57,278 bases of DNA from an uncultured Spartobacteria bacterium (GCA_903868795.1 CAIPWR010000154.1:1-57278); one strand, 5' to 3'; shown: positions 44,337-54,767, numbered from the stretch's first letter. The notes: a model not told the origin generated them from the letters alone. Translations and numbers: made by a program.

Positions 44337-44618
44337 CTAGGGAAGCGCTGATTAAATCCCATGATGGCCGCTGAAGAGCAGTTGCTGATTTTTGAAGGCG
44401 CGAGCGCTGGGCGATACCCGCAGCGGTCTCGCTCGAGCGAGTAACGCACCAAAGATCGACAACTGGCTTCAGCCCATAGGGTTGCGGGGATAACAGCCCG
44501 GGGGCTGTGTTGGCTTGGCACTTACAGCCCGCTGCGGGGATGCTCGTGCCAAGCCGCCTTGCCCGCGGCCCATTCTTCCCTCAACGGCCTCTATGCGATT
44601 TAATCAGCGCTTCCCTAG
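44337..44618. mobile_element. 274-bp MITE with 22-bp terminal inverted repeats and CTAG duplication
   Basis: The left end at 44341 reads GGAAGCGCTGATTAAATCCC, continuing AT. The right end (44593-44614, reverse complement) is the same with one mismatch. Both are flanked by CTAG (44337-44340 and 44615-44618), a 4-bp target duplication of the YTAR type used by IS5-group elements. The interior holds palindromic GC-rich sequence and no transposase, so it must be moved in trans. The right CTAG contains the stop codon of the LytTR regulator gene. Confidence 0.8.
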
Positions 44619-45352
44619 ATCTTATGGCTCTTCCGGAAGAGAATGCTCTGACGCCGTGAAAATGTAACCTGACGCTTGTGAGGAAGCTTTGCTTCCACCA
44701 GTCCCTCGTCATTTGTTCTTAGGGAGACAAGATTTTGTACATTAATCAACTGATCCCTGGTAGCCCGGAAAAAGAGCGAGGAATCGAGTTTCTTCACGAG
44801 ATACTTCATCGGTTTGTTGACCTTTCCTCTGATGTCACCCCAAAAGACCTCTGTCGTATTCCCGGTCGTTACCATCAGGTCGATGCTCTCGACGGGGAGG
44901 AGAAGGCATTCACCATCAAGCTTGAGCAGAATCGTGTCACCATGGGTGAGGGGTGGTGATTGGCTATCTGGAAATGGAAGACGCGCCAGGGCTTTGGCAA
45001 GACGCTTTTCGTTAAAGGGCTTGAGAAGGTAGTCGACGGCCTCCTCCTCGAAGGCCTTGACTGCAAACTGCTCATAGGCGGTCGTAAAGATAACCGGGGG
45101 GTGATCCGGTCCGAGTTGCCTCAGCAGATCAAAGCCGCTCCCTCCGGGCATCTGGATATCGAGCAGGATAAGATCGGGACGCGACGAGTTCGCTTTGATG
45201 ACGGCCTCAGTCACGGAGGAGGCTTCCCGAATTTCACCCATCATCTCGAGCGAGCGAAGCATCCGTTTCAGTTCCGAGCGAGCGGGTCGCTCATCTTCGA
45301 CGATCAGGATGTCGAGGTCACGGGACACGGCGCCCGGAAAAGGAGAGGTCAT
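44615..45352 (-). CDS. LytTR-family response regulator
   Basis: This 245-residue protein has an N-terminal receiver domain (DILIVEDERPARSE with acidic pocket, phosphoacceptor Asp in LILLDIQMPGGSG, TTAYEQFAVKAFE, and Lys in YLLKPF). A C-terminal LytTR DNA-binding domain follows (IDLMVTTGNTTEVFWGD to LVSLRTNDEGLVEAKLP). It pairs with the MASE1 histidine kinase 24 nt upstream. The stop codon falls within the MITE target site, so the very C-terminus may have been set by the insertion. Confidence 0.92.
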   Translation of the reverse strand: MTSPFPGAVSRDLDILIVEDERPARSELKRMLRSLEMMGEIREASSVTEAVIKANSSRPDLILLDIQMPGGSGFDLLRQLGPDHPPVIFTTAYEQFAVKAFEEEAVDYLLKPFNEKRLAKALARLPFPDSQSPPLTHGDTILLKLDGECLLLPVESIDLMVTTGNTTEVFWGDIRGKVNKPMKYLVKKLDSSLFFRATRDQLINVQNLVSLRTNDEGLVEAKLPHKRQVTFSRRQSILFRKSHKI

Positions 45353-45376
45353 GATGGTGCTCGGGTTAAGGGAGTG

Positions 45377-46942
45377 CTAGATTTCGGCGGGGAGACGTAT
45401 TTCCGCGATGACAGAGTGATTTAAGCTTTGCCTCAGGCTGAAGACCGCCTTTTCACCATACAAGGCTGCTAACTCTCCTTTGATGGAGTGGATTCCCAGA
45501 CCTGACTCATGTCCGAAGTCGAGTTGTCCGGCATTCTCGACGCTTAACAAAAGCCCGTTTCCTTCCACAACGCAGCGAATCCTAATGGGTGTGGATTCAG
45601 AAAAGCTTTCGACGCCGTGTTTCACAGCATTCTCCACCAGTTGGTGAAAAATCATGGGTGGTATCATGTAATCGAGCGATGATGGATCCACATCGAGTGA
45701 GCAGTCCAGACGGTGCTCGTGACGGATTTTCTGGAGTTCAAGATAGGAATTGATGACTAAGAGTTCCTCCCGCAAGGGAACCCGCTCATTCCTGGTCAAC
45801 CGGAGAGAAGTGCGCAGAATATCGGAGAGAGAGATGACGGCCGCCTGTGCTTTGACAGGATCTTCGGAGATGAGGGATTTGATGCTATTAAGGCTGTTGA
45901 AAAGAAAATGAGGATTGAGGTTGGCACGAATGAATCGTAGCTCCGCTTCATTCCGGACTGCGGTGAGTTTGAGGTCGAGAGCCCGAGAGGAGAGTTCCCG
46001 TCCCTCCTCCACGGCGGCCATCAGGATCAGGCAGGAAATCGAGTAGATGATGATGAAGACTGTCATTTCGGCATAGGTCGCCATCGCATCATAGCGGATC
46101 AGGGGACCCATTCCGAATGCGGTGAAACCCGTGGCCATGGTGGTGACAAGGGCGACCGCGAAGGTGACATCCTTACGAAGTGACACTGCAAGCCAGACAA
46201 GCAATGGAAACGAAAGATAAGCGAGTGGATAAAGGATGCTGTGAGCCGTGAATCGATTGCAAAAGCCGAGCAGGACAATTCCAGTCAAAATCAGAAACCA
46301 GAGAAAAGCCGTGGAGGGAAGTCTAAGTGAGGATCGCTGGTTCCAGCATTCTGCAATACGAAGGGCCACTGGAGTGAAGACCAGAATGCCCAGAACATTT
46401 CCTGTCCAGAAAAGCAGACTGGAGAGGGGGATGCCATCCGGCTTCACTGCGCCGATCTCCACCAGGCCCAGGGTGCAAATTAAAGCACTCACGATCGTCC
46501 CCCACGGAGCCCCAGCCAGAATCAGCACTATGATATCGCGAATCCGCGTCATGGACGTTGAAAATCCAAAGACTCGAACCATCAGGAACCAACCGATCAG
46601 CGACTCTAAGGTATTGGCGAGTGATCCCAAGAAGGAGAAAATCAGATTGTCGCCGTATGTCTGGGTCGCCGCGATCGTTCCCAAGGTGATCGCTGGAAAG
46701 AGTCGCCATCCTCCCAGTAGGAGGATGGCGAGAGCAAGTCCGCTGGAGGGCCAGAGCGGAGCGGCAAGTGTCCCGGAGACCTTATAGAACTCCTGACCTA
46801 TCACGCAGAGGGTAAAGACGCCGATGGCTCCCAGAAGGCACTCCAAGGCATTGCGACGGCTCAGAAAGGGGACTTGTGAACCCCTACTCTTCTTGATTTC
46901 GGAGGCGCCCTTCTCCCATGGAAGGATAACGCCACCGTTCAT
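45377..46942 (-). CDS. MASE1 sensor histidine kinase (LytS-type)
   Basis: This protein has 521 residues from ATG 46942; an upstream frame start at 46984 would overlap leuD. An N-terminal MASE1 sensor of about eight membrane helices (SGTLAAPLWPSSGLALAILL onward) is followed by a coiled linker. The His-kinase domain carries NPHFLFNSLNSIKSL with the phosphoacceptor His, and an N-box (MIFHQLVENAVKHG). It would phosphorylate the downstream LytTR regulator. It begins 7 nt after leuD, so it may be cotranscribed with leuCD. Confidence 0.9.
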   Translation of the reverse strand: MNGGVILPWEKGASEIKKSRGSQVPFLSRRNALECLLGAIGVFTLCVIGQEFYKVSGTLAAPLWPSSGLALAILLLGGWRLFPAITLGTIAATQTYGDNLIFSFLGSLANTLESLIGWFLMVRVFGFSTSMTRIRDIIVLILAGAPWGTIVSALICTLGLVEIGAVKPDGIPLSSLLFWTGNVLGILVFTPVALRIAECWNQRSSLRLPSTAFLWFLILTGIVLLGFCNRFTAHSILYPLAYLSFPLLVWLAVSLRKDVTFAVALVTTMATGFTAFGMGPLIRYDAMATYAEMTVFIIIYSISCLILMAAVEEGRELSSRALDLKLTAVRNEAELRFIRANLNPHFLFNSLNSIKSLISEDPVKAQAAVISLSDILRTSLRLTRNERVPLREELLVINSYLELQKIRHEHRLDCSLDVDPSSLDYMIPPMIFHQLVENAVKHGVESFSESTPIRIRCVVEGNGLLLSVENAGQLDFGHESGLGIHSIKGELAALYGEKAVFSLRQSLNHSVIAEIRLPAEI

Positions 46943-46949
46943 GGATGTA

Positions 46950-47561
46950 CTACTTGGCCGAGAGATAAGGAATCGCTGCCACACGAGCCCTCACATCCTG
47001 AAGACCATCGACGAGATCGGCAATGGAATCCCAACGTCCATTCATGAGCGGCTCACGAGCGTGCCCCGGAAGCGTGAACTCAGCTGCAAAATCAACATCA
47101 TCCGTGGTTACCTTGCTTTCGGTGAGATCGAGAGTCACCTGGATGGAGGGTGTCTTCTCGATAAGGGCGGCAAGATCCGCGATATCCTCCTTGGACATCT
47201 TCACGCAGGGAATTCCGAGGGTGGTGGAGTTGCCAAAGAAGATCTCTGCAAAGCTCTCGGCGATGATGGCGCGGAAGCCATAGCGATAGAGGGCCTGCGG
47301 TGCGTGCTCGCGGGAGCTTCCGCAGCCAAAGTTCGAGCCTGAGATCAGGATTGTGGCTCCGTTGAAGCGGGAGTCATCGAGAGGATGGAGGCGCCCTGCG
47401 GCTTTTTCGGCGATCTTGGCATCGGCGAAGGCGAACTCACCGAGTCCATCGAAGGTGACACACTTCATGAAGCGCGCGGGAATGATGCGATCGGTGTCGA
47501 TATCGTCGCCGGGGACGAAGACGCCGCGACCGGTGACCTGAGTGATTTTTTCGAGGGACAT
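46950..47561 (-). CDS. leuD: 3-isopropylmalate dehydratase small subunit
   Basis: This 203-residue swivel domain of the isopropylmalate isomerase shows GDDIDTDRIIPARFMKCV and ILISGSNFGCGSSREHAPQA, the family signature. With LeuC it converts 2- to 3-isopropylmalate. It is separated from leuC by 142 nt of AT-rich sequence with direct AAAAGTGAAA-like repeats, and is followed closely by a two-component system. Confidence 0.96.
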   Translation of the reverse strand: MSLEKITQVTGRGVFVPGDDIDTDRIIPARFMKCVTFDGLGEFAFADAKIAEKAAGRLHPLDDSRFNGATILISGSNFGCGSSREHAPQALYRYGFRAIIAESFAEIFFGNSTTLGIPCVKMSKEDIADLAALIEKTPSIQVTLDLTESKVTTDDVDFAAEFTLPGHAREPLMNGRWDSIADLVDGLQDVRARVAAIPYLSAK

Positions 47562-47703
47562 GACTAGGAAAGGTAAAATGTTATAAAGTGAAAAAGTGAA
47601 AGGTTGGGAAAATTAAAAGTTTAAAAGTGAAATACAGACAGCCGGTTGGATAGAAGTGATCATTTTTAATGGTTTAACTCTTTTAATTGTTTTAACTTTG
47701 GAA

Positions 47704-49113
47704 TCAGCTGATTCCAAAGACCTTGCGGGCGTCGCTCACCTCGCCTGTCAGGGCGGCGGCAGCAACCATGAGCGGGCTCATGAGCATGGTGCGTCCTGTT
47801 GGACTGCCTTGACGGCCTTTGAAGTTGCGGTTGCTGGAGCTAGCGCAGAGCTGGTCGCCGACGAGTTTGTCGGGATTCATGCCGAGGCACATGGAGCAAC
47901 CTGCACCACGCCATTCGAAGCCCGCCTCACGGAAGATTTCCGCGATGCCCATTTTTTCAGCAATCGAGGCGACTCCCTGGGATCCGGGGACGACGATCGC
48001 TTTCACAGTCGGGGAGACCTTGCGACCACGGAGGTGCTTGGCGACTTCCTGAAGATCCGAGAGGCGCCCATTGGTGCAGCTGCCAAGGAAGGCGACATCG
48101 ATCTTGATGCCGACCGCCGGGGTGCCGGCGGGGAGCTTCATGTGTTCGATGGCCTCATGGGCGGTGGCACGATCCTTCTCGGGGAGGTCATCCGGATTGG
48201 GGATCGCCTCGTCGATGAAGATGGCCTGCCCGGGTGTGATGCCCCAGGTAACGGTCGGAAGGATCTCCTCGGCCTTGAAGTTGACGACGTCGTCGTAGAC
48301 GGCGTCCTTGTCTGAGGCAACGGCCTTCCAGCGGGCGACAGCGGCATCCCACTCCGCTCCCTTCGGGGAGTAGGGGCGCCCGCGCAGGTACTCGAAGGTA
48401 GTCTCATCAGGATTCACGTAGCCCACGCGGGCTCCACCTTCGATTGCCATATTGCAGACGGTCATGCGCTCTTCCTGGGTGAAGGCGTCGAAGGTTGACC
48501 CGCCGTATTCGTAGGCGTAGCCGATACCGCCATTCACGCCGAGGTGGCGGATGATGTGAAGGATTACATCCTTGGCATACACACCGGGAGCGAGCTTGCC
48601 GTCGACATTGATACGGCGGACCTTGGGCTTGCCGATCGCCATCGTCTGGGTGGCGAGAACGTCGCGGACCTGGCTTGTCCCGATCCCGAAGGCGATGGCG
48701 CCGAACGCTCCGTGGGTTGAGGTGTGGGAGTCACCGCAGGCGATCGTCGTACCGGGCTGGGTGATGCCCTGCTCGGGGCCAACGATGTGGACGATGCCCT
48801 GATTGCCCGTGGGAAGGTCAAAGAATGTGACGCCCGTTTCGGCGCAGTTCTTTCGAAGTTCCTTCACCATCGCGTCAGCGAGAGGATCGGAGAAGGGTTC
48901 TGCGCGCTGGTCTGTCGGGACGATGTGATCGACGGTTGCGAAGGTGCGGTTGGGATAGAGGACCTTCAGTCCAAGGTCGCGCACCATGCCGAAAGCCTGC
49001 GGGCTAGTCACCTCATGGATGAGGTGCGTGCCGATTAAAAGTTGAGTCCTGCCGTCGGGGAGCGTGCGAACGGTATGTTCCTCCCAGACCTTTTCGAGAA
49101 GCGTTTTGCCCAT
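47704..49113 (-). CDS. leuC: 3-isopropylmalate dehydratase large subunit
   Basis: This 469-residue aconitase-family enzyme carries the [4Fe-4S] ligands in [17 protein letters not shown] and the later [30 protein letters not shown] and [16 protein letters not shown] are typical. The gene is divergent from icd, with 87 nt between starts; a small hairpin (AGAGG/CCTCT) lies in between. It is the first gene of leuC-leuD, away from leuA. Confidence 0.97.
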   Translation of the reverse strand: MGKTLLEKVWEEHTVRTLPDGRTQLLIGTHLIHEVTSPQAFGMVRDLGLKVLYPNRTFATVDHIVPTDQRAEPFSDPLADAMVKELRKNCAETGVTFFDLPTGNQGIVHIVGPEQGITQPGTTIACGDSHTSTHGAFGAIAFGIGTSQVRDVLATQTMAIGKPKVRRINVDGKLAPGVYAKDVILHIIRHLGVNGGIGYAYEYGGSTFDAFTQEERMTVCNMAIEGGARVGYVNPDETTFEYLRGRPYSPKGAEWDAAVARWKAVASDKDAVYDDVVNFKAEEILPTVTWGITPGQAIFIDEAIPNPDDLPEKDRATAHEAIEHMKLPAGTPAVGIKIDVAFLGSCTNGRLSDLQEVAKHLRGRKVSPTVKAIVVPGSQGVASIAEKMGIAEIFREAGFEWRGAGCSMCLGMNPDKLVGDQLCASSSNRNFKGRQGSPTGRTMLMSPLMVAAAALTGEVSDARKVFGIS

Positions 49114-49188
49114 AGATGTTCTAATTTAGCGCAATAGAATCTAGAGGCAATCCTCTCTTTTGTTGATCAGGTGTATTTGAACCTCTAG

Positions 49189-51426
<2,238 letters not shown>

Positions 51427-51441
51427 GGGCTCTTTTCATTC

Positions 51442-51678
51442 ATGGGATCCCGTGCCGAAAACGAAAGAAAGTTTCGCCAATGGTCGGAGCTTTCCACGGG
51501 GCATCGTATCTACCGACTAGATGTACCTGGACGGAGCGGATGGAGTGCGAGATATCTCAAGGAGGTCGATGATCAGGAAAATACTCTTCGATTCTGGCAG
51601 GAAATCTACGATGAGACGGCCAGTTTGGTTGAAATCCACCAAAAATTTCCGGTGGATACGGGCCACAGGAAGGTTTAG
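51442..51678 (+). CDS. small unknown protein after icd
   Basis: This 78-residue soluble protein is rich in charged and aromatic residues (ENERKFRQWSELSTGHRIYR, then GWSARYLKEVDDQENTLRFW). I do not recognise a named domain, though the composition looks like that of a real gene. It follows icd by 15 nt and precedes another small gene by 9 nt. Confidence 0.65.
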   Translation: MGSRAENERKFRQWSELSTGHRIYRLDVPGRSGWSARYLKEVDDQENTLRFWQEIYDETASLVEIHQKFPVDTGHRKV

Positions 51679-51687
51679 AGATTAGCT

Positions 51688-51948
51688 ATGTCTATCACCA
51701 AGAATACGGTAGCGGATAGAATCGCGGCTTATCTTCATCATGAGATCACGATGACCCAACTCGTTGAGTGGTCTGAAAGTGTTTTAATGGATGGTGAATT
51801 GGATCAAGAGGACGCGGCGACGATCGCCGATGTGATTGCCCGACTCGGTGTTGCTGACGTCAGGGCATTCGGCCTCACGTGGGAGGATTGTGAGACCCTT
51901 CTTGGAAAGCTCGGTTTTGCTCCTCGGGTCGACGTGGTGTCTGCATAG
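51688..51948 (+). CDS. small helical unknown protein
   Basis: This 86-residue acidic, helical protein (VADRIAAYLHHEITMTQLVE, then DGELDQEDAATIADVIARLG) starts close behind the previous gene. The repeated helix pattern and acidic surface suggest a small protein-binding domain. I cannot assign a function. Confidence 0.65.
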   Translation: MSITKNTVADRIAAYLHHEITMTQLVEWSESVLMDGELDQEDAATIADVIARLGVADVRAFGLTWEDCETLLGKLGFAPRVDVVSA

Positions 51949-52049
51949 CGTCTCCTCTTACCGCTTGAGTTCTAAGGTCTAAGAAAACCACTGCATACCG
52001 AACTCATATAAGTTTCATCTCTCATCATTCAACCTTCATACTTTTCAAT

Positions 52050-52382
52050 ATGTCTAATCCAGCCTGTCCCGGATGCACGATGGAGGAGGTGATCGCTCAC
52101 CCCGACAAATGGGAGTGCGTCACGTGTGGATTTGAGTGGCCGAAGGAGGCTGAAGCAGAGGTGCCCGATGGTCCTCGCGTCGTCAAGGATGCTCATGGCG
52201 TTGTGCTCTCGGATGGAGACTGTATCGTTCTGATCAAAGATCTTAAGCTGGGAGGCACCCAAGTTCTCAAAGGAGGCTCCAAGTCAAAGCCGATTAAGCT
52301 TGTTGACGGAGATCATGAGATTTCCTGCAAGGTGGATGGGATTGCGGTAGGACTGAAGGCCTGCTTCGTCAAAAAAGCCTAG
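52050..52382 (+). CDS. yjdM: YjdM/PhnA-family zinc-ribbon protein
   Basis: This 110-residue protein has an N-terminal zinc ribbon (NPACPGCTMEEVI, then WECVTCGFEW) and the C-terminal PhnA domain (VVKDAHGVVLSDGDCIVLIK, KVDGIAVGLKACFVKK). The family was named for alkylphosphonate use, but its true role is unsettled. A dispersed repeat and then the integron cassette array follow. Confidence 0.9.
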   Translation: MSNPACPGCTMEEVIAHPDKWECVTCGFEWPKEAEAEVPDGPRVVKDAHGVVLSDGDCIVLIKDLKLGGTQVLKGGSKSKPIKLVDGDHEISCKVDGIAVGLKACFVKKA

Positions 52383-52411
52383 AGGCAGGAGGCTCGCGAT
52401 CTTGGCGGATA

Positions 52412-52475
52412 GCGTCGTTGGTCTGCGCTCGCAGTGTAATTTACACAGCTTCGCTTGCCCGCCTAGCTCTCCATC
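52412..52475 (+). repeat. dispersed intergenic repeat, copy 2
   Basis: This is the partner of the 40801-40864 copy, with CAGTGTAATTTACACAGCT and palindrome GTGTAATTTACAC. It sits between yjdM and the last integron attC. Confidence 0.6.
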
Positions 52476-52496
52476 CAAGCTTACGAGCCTTTGACC

Positions 52497-52554
52497 GCAT
52501 AACGTATAAGATCAGCGACGACCGTAGGGCATTCGCTGCATTGCTTGGTTAGGA
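52497..52554 (-). repeat. attC site 7 (58 bp, array end)
   Basis: Ends are GCATAAC and GTTAGGA on the plus strand, each one base off consensus. The inner TCAGCGACGACC and TTCGCTGCA arms match attC site 1 (55269-55326) closely. Confidence 0.8.
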
Positions 52555-52560
52555 GATGAA

Positions 52561-52821
52561 TTATTCGAGTGGCGCAATAGGCAGCAGCGGCATCTGCCGT
52601 CTTGCTCTATTCCAGTCATCTCGCAACTCTTGAAGATGGATTTCTCTCCAACGGTTGACAAGATCGTAGGCTGTTTGTGGAAGACCGCCCTCATGGATTG
52701 ATCCTGTCTCTATCTCAATAAGAGCCTCATGCTCCCCGTAAATTGCATGAAAATGCGTTGGCGGATGATCTCGGTAATAAAACCTAACGATAATGCCGTA
52801 AAATCGGCTTACTTCAGGCAT
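52561..52821 (-). CDS. DUF4160 protein, cassette 7, second gene
   Basis: The protein has 86 residues from ATG 52821; the frame runs further upstream inside the preceding gene. It reads VSRFYGIIVRFYYRDHPPTH, then FHAIYGEHEALIEIETGSIH, which matches DUF4160. It overlaps the DUF2442 gene by 8 nt. The two domains are often encoded side by side and have a toxin-antitoxin-like distribution. Activity is unproven. Its stop lies 6 nt before attC 7. Confidence 0.82.
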   Translation of the reverse strand: MPEVSRFYGIIVRFYYRDHPPTHFHAIYGEHEALIEIETGSIHEGGLPQTAYDLVNRWREIHLQELRDDWNRARRQMPLLPIAPLE

Positions 52822-53068
52822 GAGCAGGAATCGCTGAATGGGCGATCTCGAGATATGCTGCATCAGGGCATATCTCGATGTCCTCAGACCAAGCAATTTG
52901 CCCAAACTTCCCGATGTGAACCGTACGAAAAAAAGCCTCGTCTGAAAGTGGTGTGAAAACTCCTTGGCCAACATCAGCCGAGAGGTCGATTGTGCCCTCA
53001 ATCCCGTCGGGATACACAATGAAGAGGCGAAACTCCGATAATGCTTGCACTTTGATCGGCCTCTTCAT
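52814..53068 (-). CDS. DUF2442 protein, cassette 7, first gene
   Basis: This 84-residue protein matches DUF2442: QALSEFRLFIVYPDGIEGTI, then DLSADVGQGVFTPLSDEAFF and the DIEICPDAAYLEI end. Its start codon overlaps a palindrome at 53066-53081. With the overlapping DUF4160 gene it forms a two-gene cassette; toxin-antitoxin cassettes are known to stabilise integron arrays. Confidence 0.82.
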   Translation of the reverse strand: MKRPIKVQALSEFRLFIVYPDGIEGTIDLSADVGQGVFTPLSDEAFFRTVHIGKFGQIAWSEDIEICPDAAYLEIAHSAIPAHA

Positions 53069-53081
53069 AGTATAGACTATG
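53066..53081 (-). promoter_or_regulatory. palindrome at the DUF2442 start
   Basis: CATAGTATAGACTATG is a 16-bp inverted repeat (CATAGT/ACTATG) overlapping the start codon. It could be an operator for self-regulation or contain a -10-like TATAGACT. This cassette may therefore have its own promoter. Confidence 0.4.
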
Positions 53082-53114
53082 AGGCTTTCTTCACAGATTG
53101 CAAGCTCCAGAATC

Positions 53115-53204
53115 CCCTAACGGCCTGAACTGAGCGACACCATGCTCGGTGTCCCCATGCAAACTGGCAGACCTAATGGTGTTCGCTCCAGTGATTGGTT
53201 AGGG
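53115..53204 (-). repeat. attC site 6 (90 bp)
   Basis: Ends are CCCTAAC and GTTAGGG. The conserved arms are CTGAACTGAGCGAC and TTCGCTCCAGTGATTG. It is nearly identical to attC sites 5 and 4. Confidence 0.85.
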
Positions 53205-53216
53205 GACTTAACTTCG

Positions 53217-53552
53217 CTACAAAGTCTGGCTTGCATATCTGCTCTCCCGAAAGATTGTTTCCAATTCATAATATCGGTTCAACGTGTCATCCTTGAATAT
53301 TTCCATCTCACCTTTTGTCGCTGCTCCACTTACCTCATGCATAACTGGCTTGATGTCTCTGAGGGCCTCTGCTGCCTCCTCTCGTGATCGAGATTGGAGC
53401 ACTGCTCTGTCCAGCTCCGCTACTAGTGGCCTAAGTCGGGCTGCCAGATCGACTGTGTAGCTGCTTCCATATGGATGATGAAATCTGTCCAACGCTTCAA
53501 TGACGTGCCACATCACTGTCACAAGATTTTTTGCTTCAATATTGAGGTTCAT
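53217..53552 (-). CDS. cassette 6: helical protein of unknown function
   Basis: This is a 111-residue protein from ATG 53552; the frame continues upstream into the attC but that part is attC translation. It is soluble and helix-rich (LVTVMWHVIEALDRFHHPYG, then RLRPLVAELDRAVLQSRSRE and DIKPVMHEVSGA). No domain is recognised. Its GC content is closer to the host than that of the membrane cassettes. Confidence 0.75.
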   Translation of the reverse strand: MNLNIEAKNLVTVMWHVIEALDRFHHPYGSSYTVDLAARLRPLVAELDRAVLQSRSREEAAEALRDIKPVMHEVSGAATKGEMEIFKDDTLNRYYELETIFRESRYASQTL

Positions 53553-53563
53553 AGGTAGCTGTC

Positions 53564-53653
53564 CCCTAACGTCCCGAACTGAGCGACACCATGCACGATC
53601 TACCCATGCAAACCGGCAGACCAAATGGTGTTCGCTCCAGTGATTGGTTAGGG
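53564..53653 (-). repeat. attC site 5 (90 bp)
   Basis: Ends are CCCTAAC and GTTAGGG; arms are identical to those of site 6 except for a few bases in the variable terminal structure. Confidence 0.85.
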
Positions 53654-53660
53654 AGCACGA

Positions 53661-53975
53661 TCATGAAAACATTGTCAGGTGCCAAATAATCATGCAGGTA
53701 ACCATCCATATCAATGTTACAGCAGTTAAAACACAAACTGATTGATAGTCCCGTCTAAAAATGTCTATTACTGCTTTAACTGCCCAAAAAACATCTAACA
53801 AACAACAGAAATAAAAAATTGGCAAATCTATGATTTTAAAACTCAGATTGTCTCCAAAATCATAATAGTTTCTCTCCTCTAACTTGGCATTATGGTAAAT
53901 CCCTAATATATGAATCGAAAAAAGAAACAAACCTATCAGATTGATCGAAGTTAAAATGATGGTGCTTTTTTTCAT
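53661..53975 (-). CDS. cassette 5: small membrane protein
   Basis: This is a 104-residue protein from ATG 53975 with three hydrophobic segments (IILTSINLIGLFLFSIHIL, LPIFYFCCLLDVFWAVKAV, VLTAVTLIWMVTCMIIW). It is AT-rich relative to the host, with many AAA, ATT and TTT codons. No family is recognised. The stop is 7 nt before attC 5. Confidence 0.75.
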   Translation of the reverse strand: MKKSTIILTSINLIGLFLFSIHILGIYHNAKLEERNYYDFGDNLSFKIIDLPIFYFCCLLDVFWAVKAVIDIFRRDYQSVCVLTAVTLIWMVTCMIIWHLTMFS

Positions 53976-53987
53976 GCGTGTCCTGCT

Positions 53988-54077
53988 CCCTAACGGCTTG
54001 AACTGAGCGACACCATGCACGTCACACCCATGCAAACCGGCATACCTAATGGTGTTCGCTCCAGTGATTGGTTAGAC
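53988..54077 (-). repeat. attC site 4 (90 bp)
   Basis: Ends are CCCTAAC and GTTAGAC; arms match sites 5 and 6. Confidence 0.85.
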
Positions 54078-54086
54078 TTTAGTAAA

Positions 54087-54332
54087 CTACTCATCTTCTC
54101 CCTTGAAGAGTAACCCTGTGACTGTCTGACTCTTAGTGACCAGAAGAAAAGCGAGGATGATTTGTAATAATGCAGAAACTCCATAGCCAATAGGAAGCGA
54201 TAAATCTGGATGATTAACGCTTATCAATGAAACAGTGCTGCTTATTACAATTGCTGAATTTGCAGCTACTTCGACAATCAGATACACTCCAAGAATCTTG
54301 AGAAGGATGTTTGTCAGTTGTTTTGTTTTCAT
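54087..54332 (-). CDS. cassette 4: small membrane protein related to cassette 3
   Basis: This 81-residue protein has three hydrophobic segments (ILLKILGVYLIVEVAANSAI, VISSTVSLISV, GVSALLQIILAFLLV). The N-terminal half aligns with cassette 3 (IRVIGFYLLIDAVRALPKVI), so the two are diverged members of one family. The C-terminus is charged (TGLLFKGEDE). Confidence 0.75.
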   Translation of the reverse strand: MKTKQLTNILLKILGVYLIVEVAANSAIVISSTVSLISVNHPDLSLPIGYGVSALLQIILAFLLVTKSQTVTGLLFKGEDE

Positions 54333-54348
54333 AGTTTGTATATTTTGA

Positions 54349-54438
54349 GTCTAACGTCCGGAACTGAGCGACGCGTATGATGGTGGTCGCATGACAGAGT
54401 GGCGAACGCTTAGCGTTCGCTCCAGTGATTGGTTAGAC
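54349..54438 (-). repeat. attC site 3 (90 bp)
   Basis: Ends are GTCTAAC and GTTAGAC, both fully on consensus. The variable region contains GCGAACGC/GCGTTCGC-type inverted arms, and shares GCGTATGATGGTGGTCGCAT with site 2 (54768-54857). Confidence 0.88.
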
Positions 54439-54439
54439 C

Positions 54440-54751
54440 TCATTGCTCATCTGGTGGGCAAATCCGCTTGAAAAAGAAGACTCCCCCTCGAAGGAGATAA
54501 ATCCCTACGACTGAGTAGATAATCAACTCGCTCAGTGAAGAGGCAAAAAGAGAACCCATCGTGCTCCGCAAAATTTGTGCATAGTCTACCGTATGTGCTA
54601 AGTCTGCGTGATCTGCAATGCCGGGTGGAAAAAACTGATGAGTGATAGAATATCCCGATGAAATTACTTTCGGTAATGCTCTAACCGCATCTATCAGCAA
54701 ATAGAATCCAATTACTCTGATAGCAAACCATGTCCATTCTCGTTTATTCAT
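54440..54751 (-). CDS. cassette 3: small membrane protein related to cassette 4
   Basis: This 103-residue protein has hydrophobic segments at both ends (WFAIRVIGFYLLIDAVRALP and LIIYSVVGIYLLRGGVFFF) and a polar middle (FFPPGIADHADLAHTVDYAQ). The stop codon is 2 nt from the attC end. Similarity to cassette 4 covers about 35 residues at the N-terminus. The function is unknown. Confidence 0.75.
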   Translation of the reverse strand: MNKREWTWFAIRVIGFYLLIDAVRALPKVISSGYSITHQFFPPGIADHADLAHTVDYAQILRSTMGSLFASSLSELIIYSVVGIYLLRGGVFFFKRICPPDEQ

Positions 54752-54767
54752 AGGGTGTGTGTTTAGG

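Noticed and set aside
44341-44614. A complete insertion sequence at 44.3 kb
   Set aside because: The interior is only 274 bp with no transposase reading frame, so it can only be a non-autonomous element.
52432-52475. The GTGTAATTTACAC region as an eighth attC site
   Set aside because: It lacks RYYYAAC/GTTRRRY ends and recurs near 40.8 kb, far from the integron, so it is a separate repeat.
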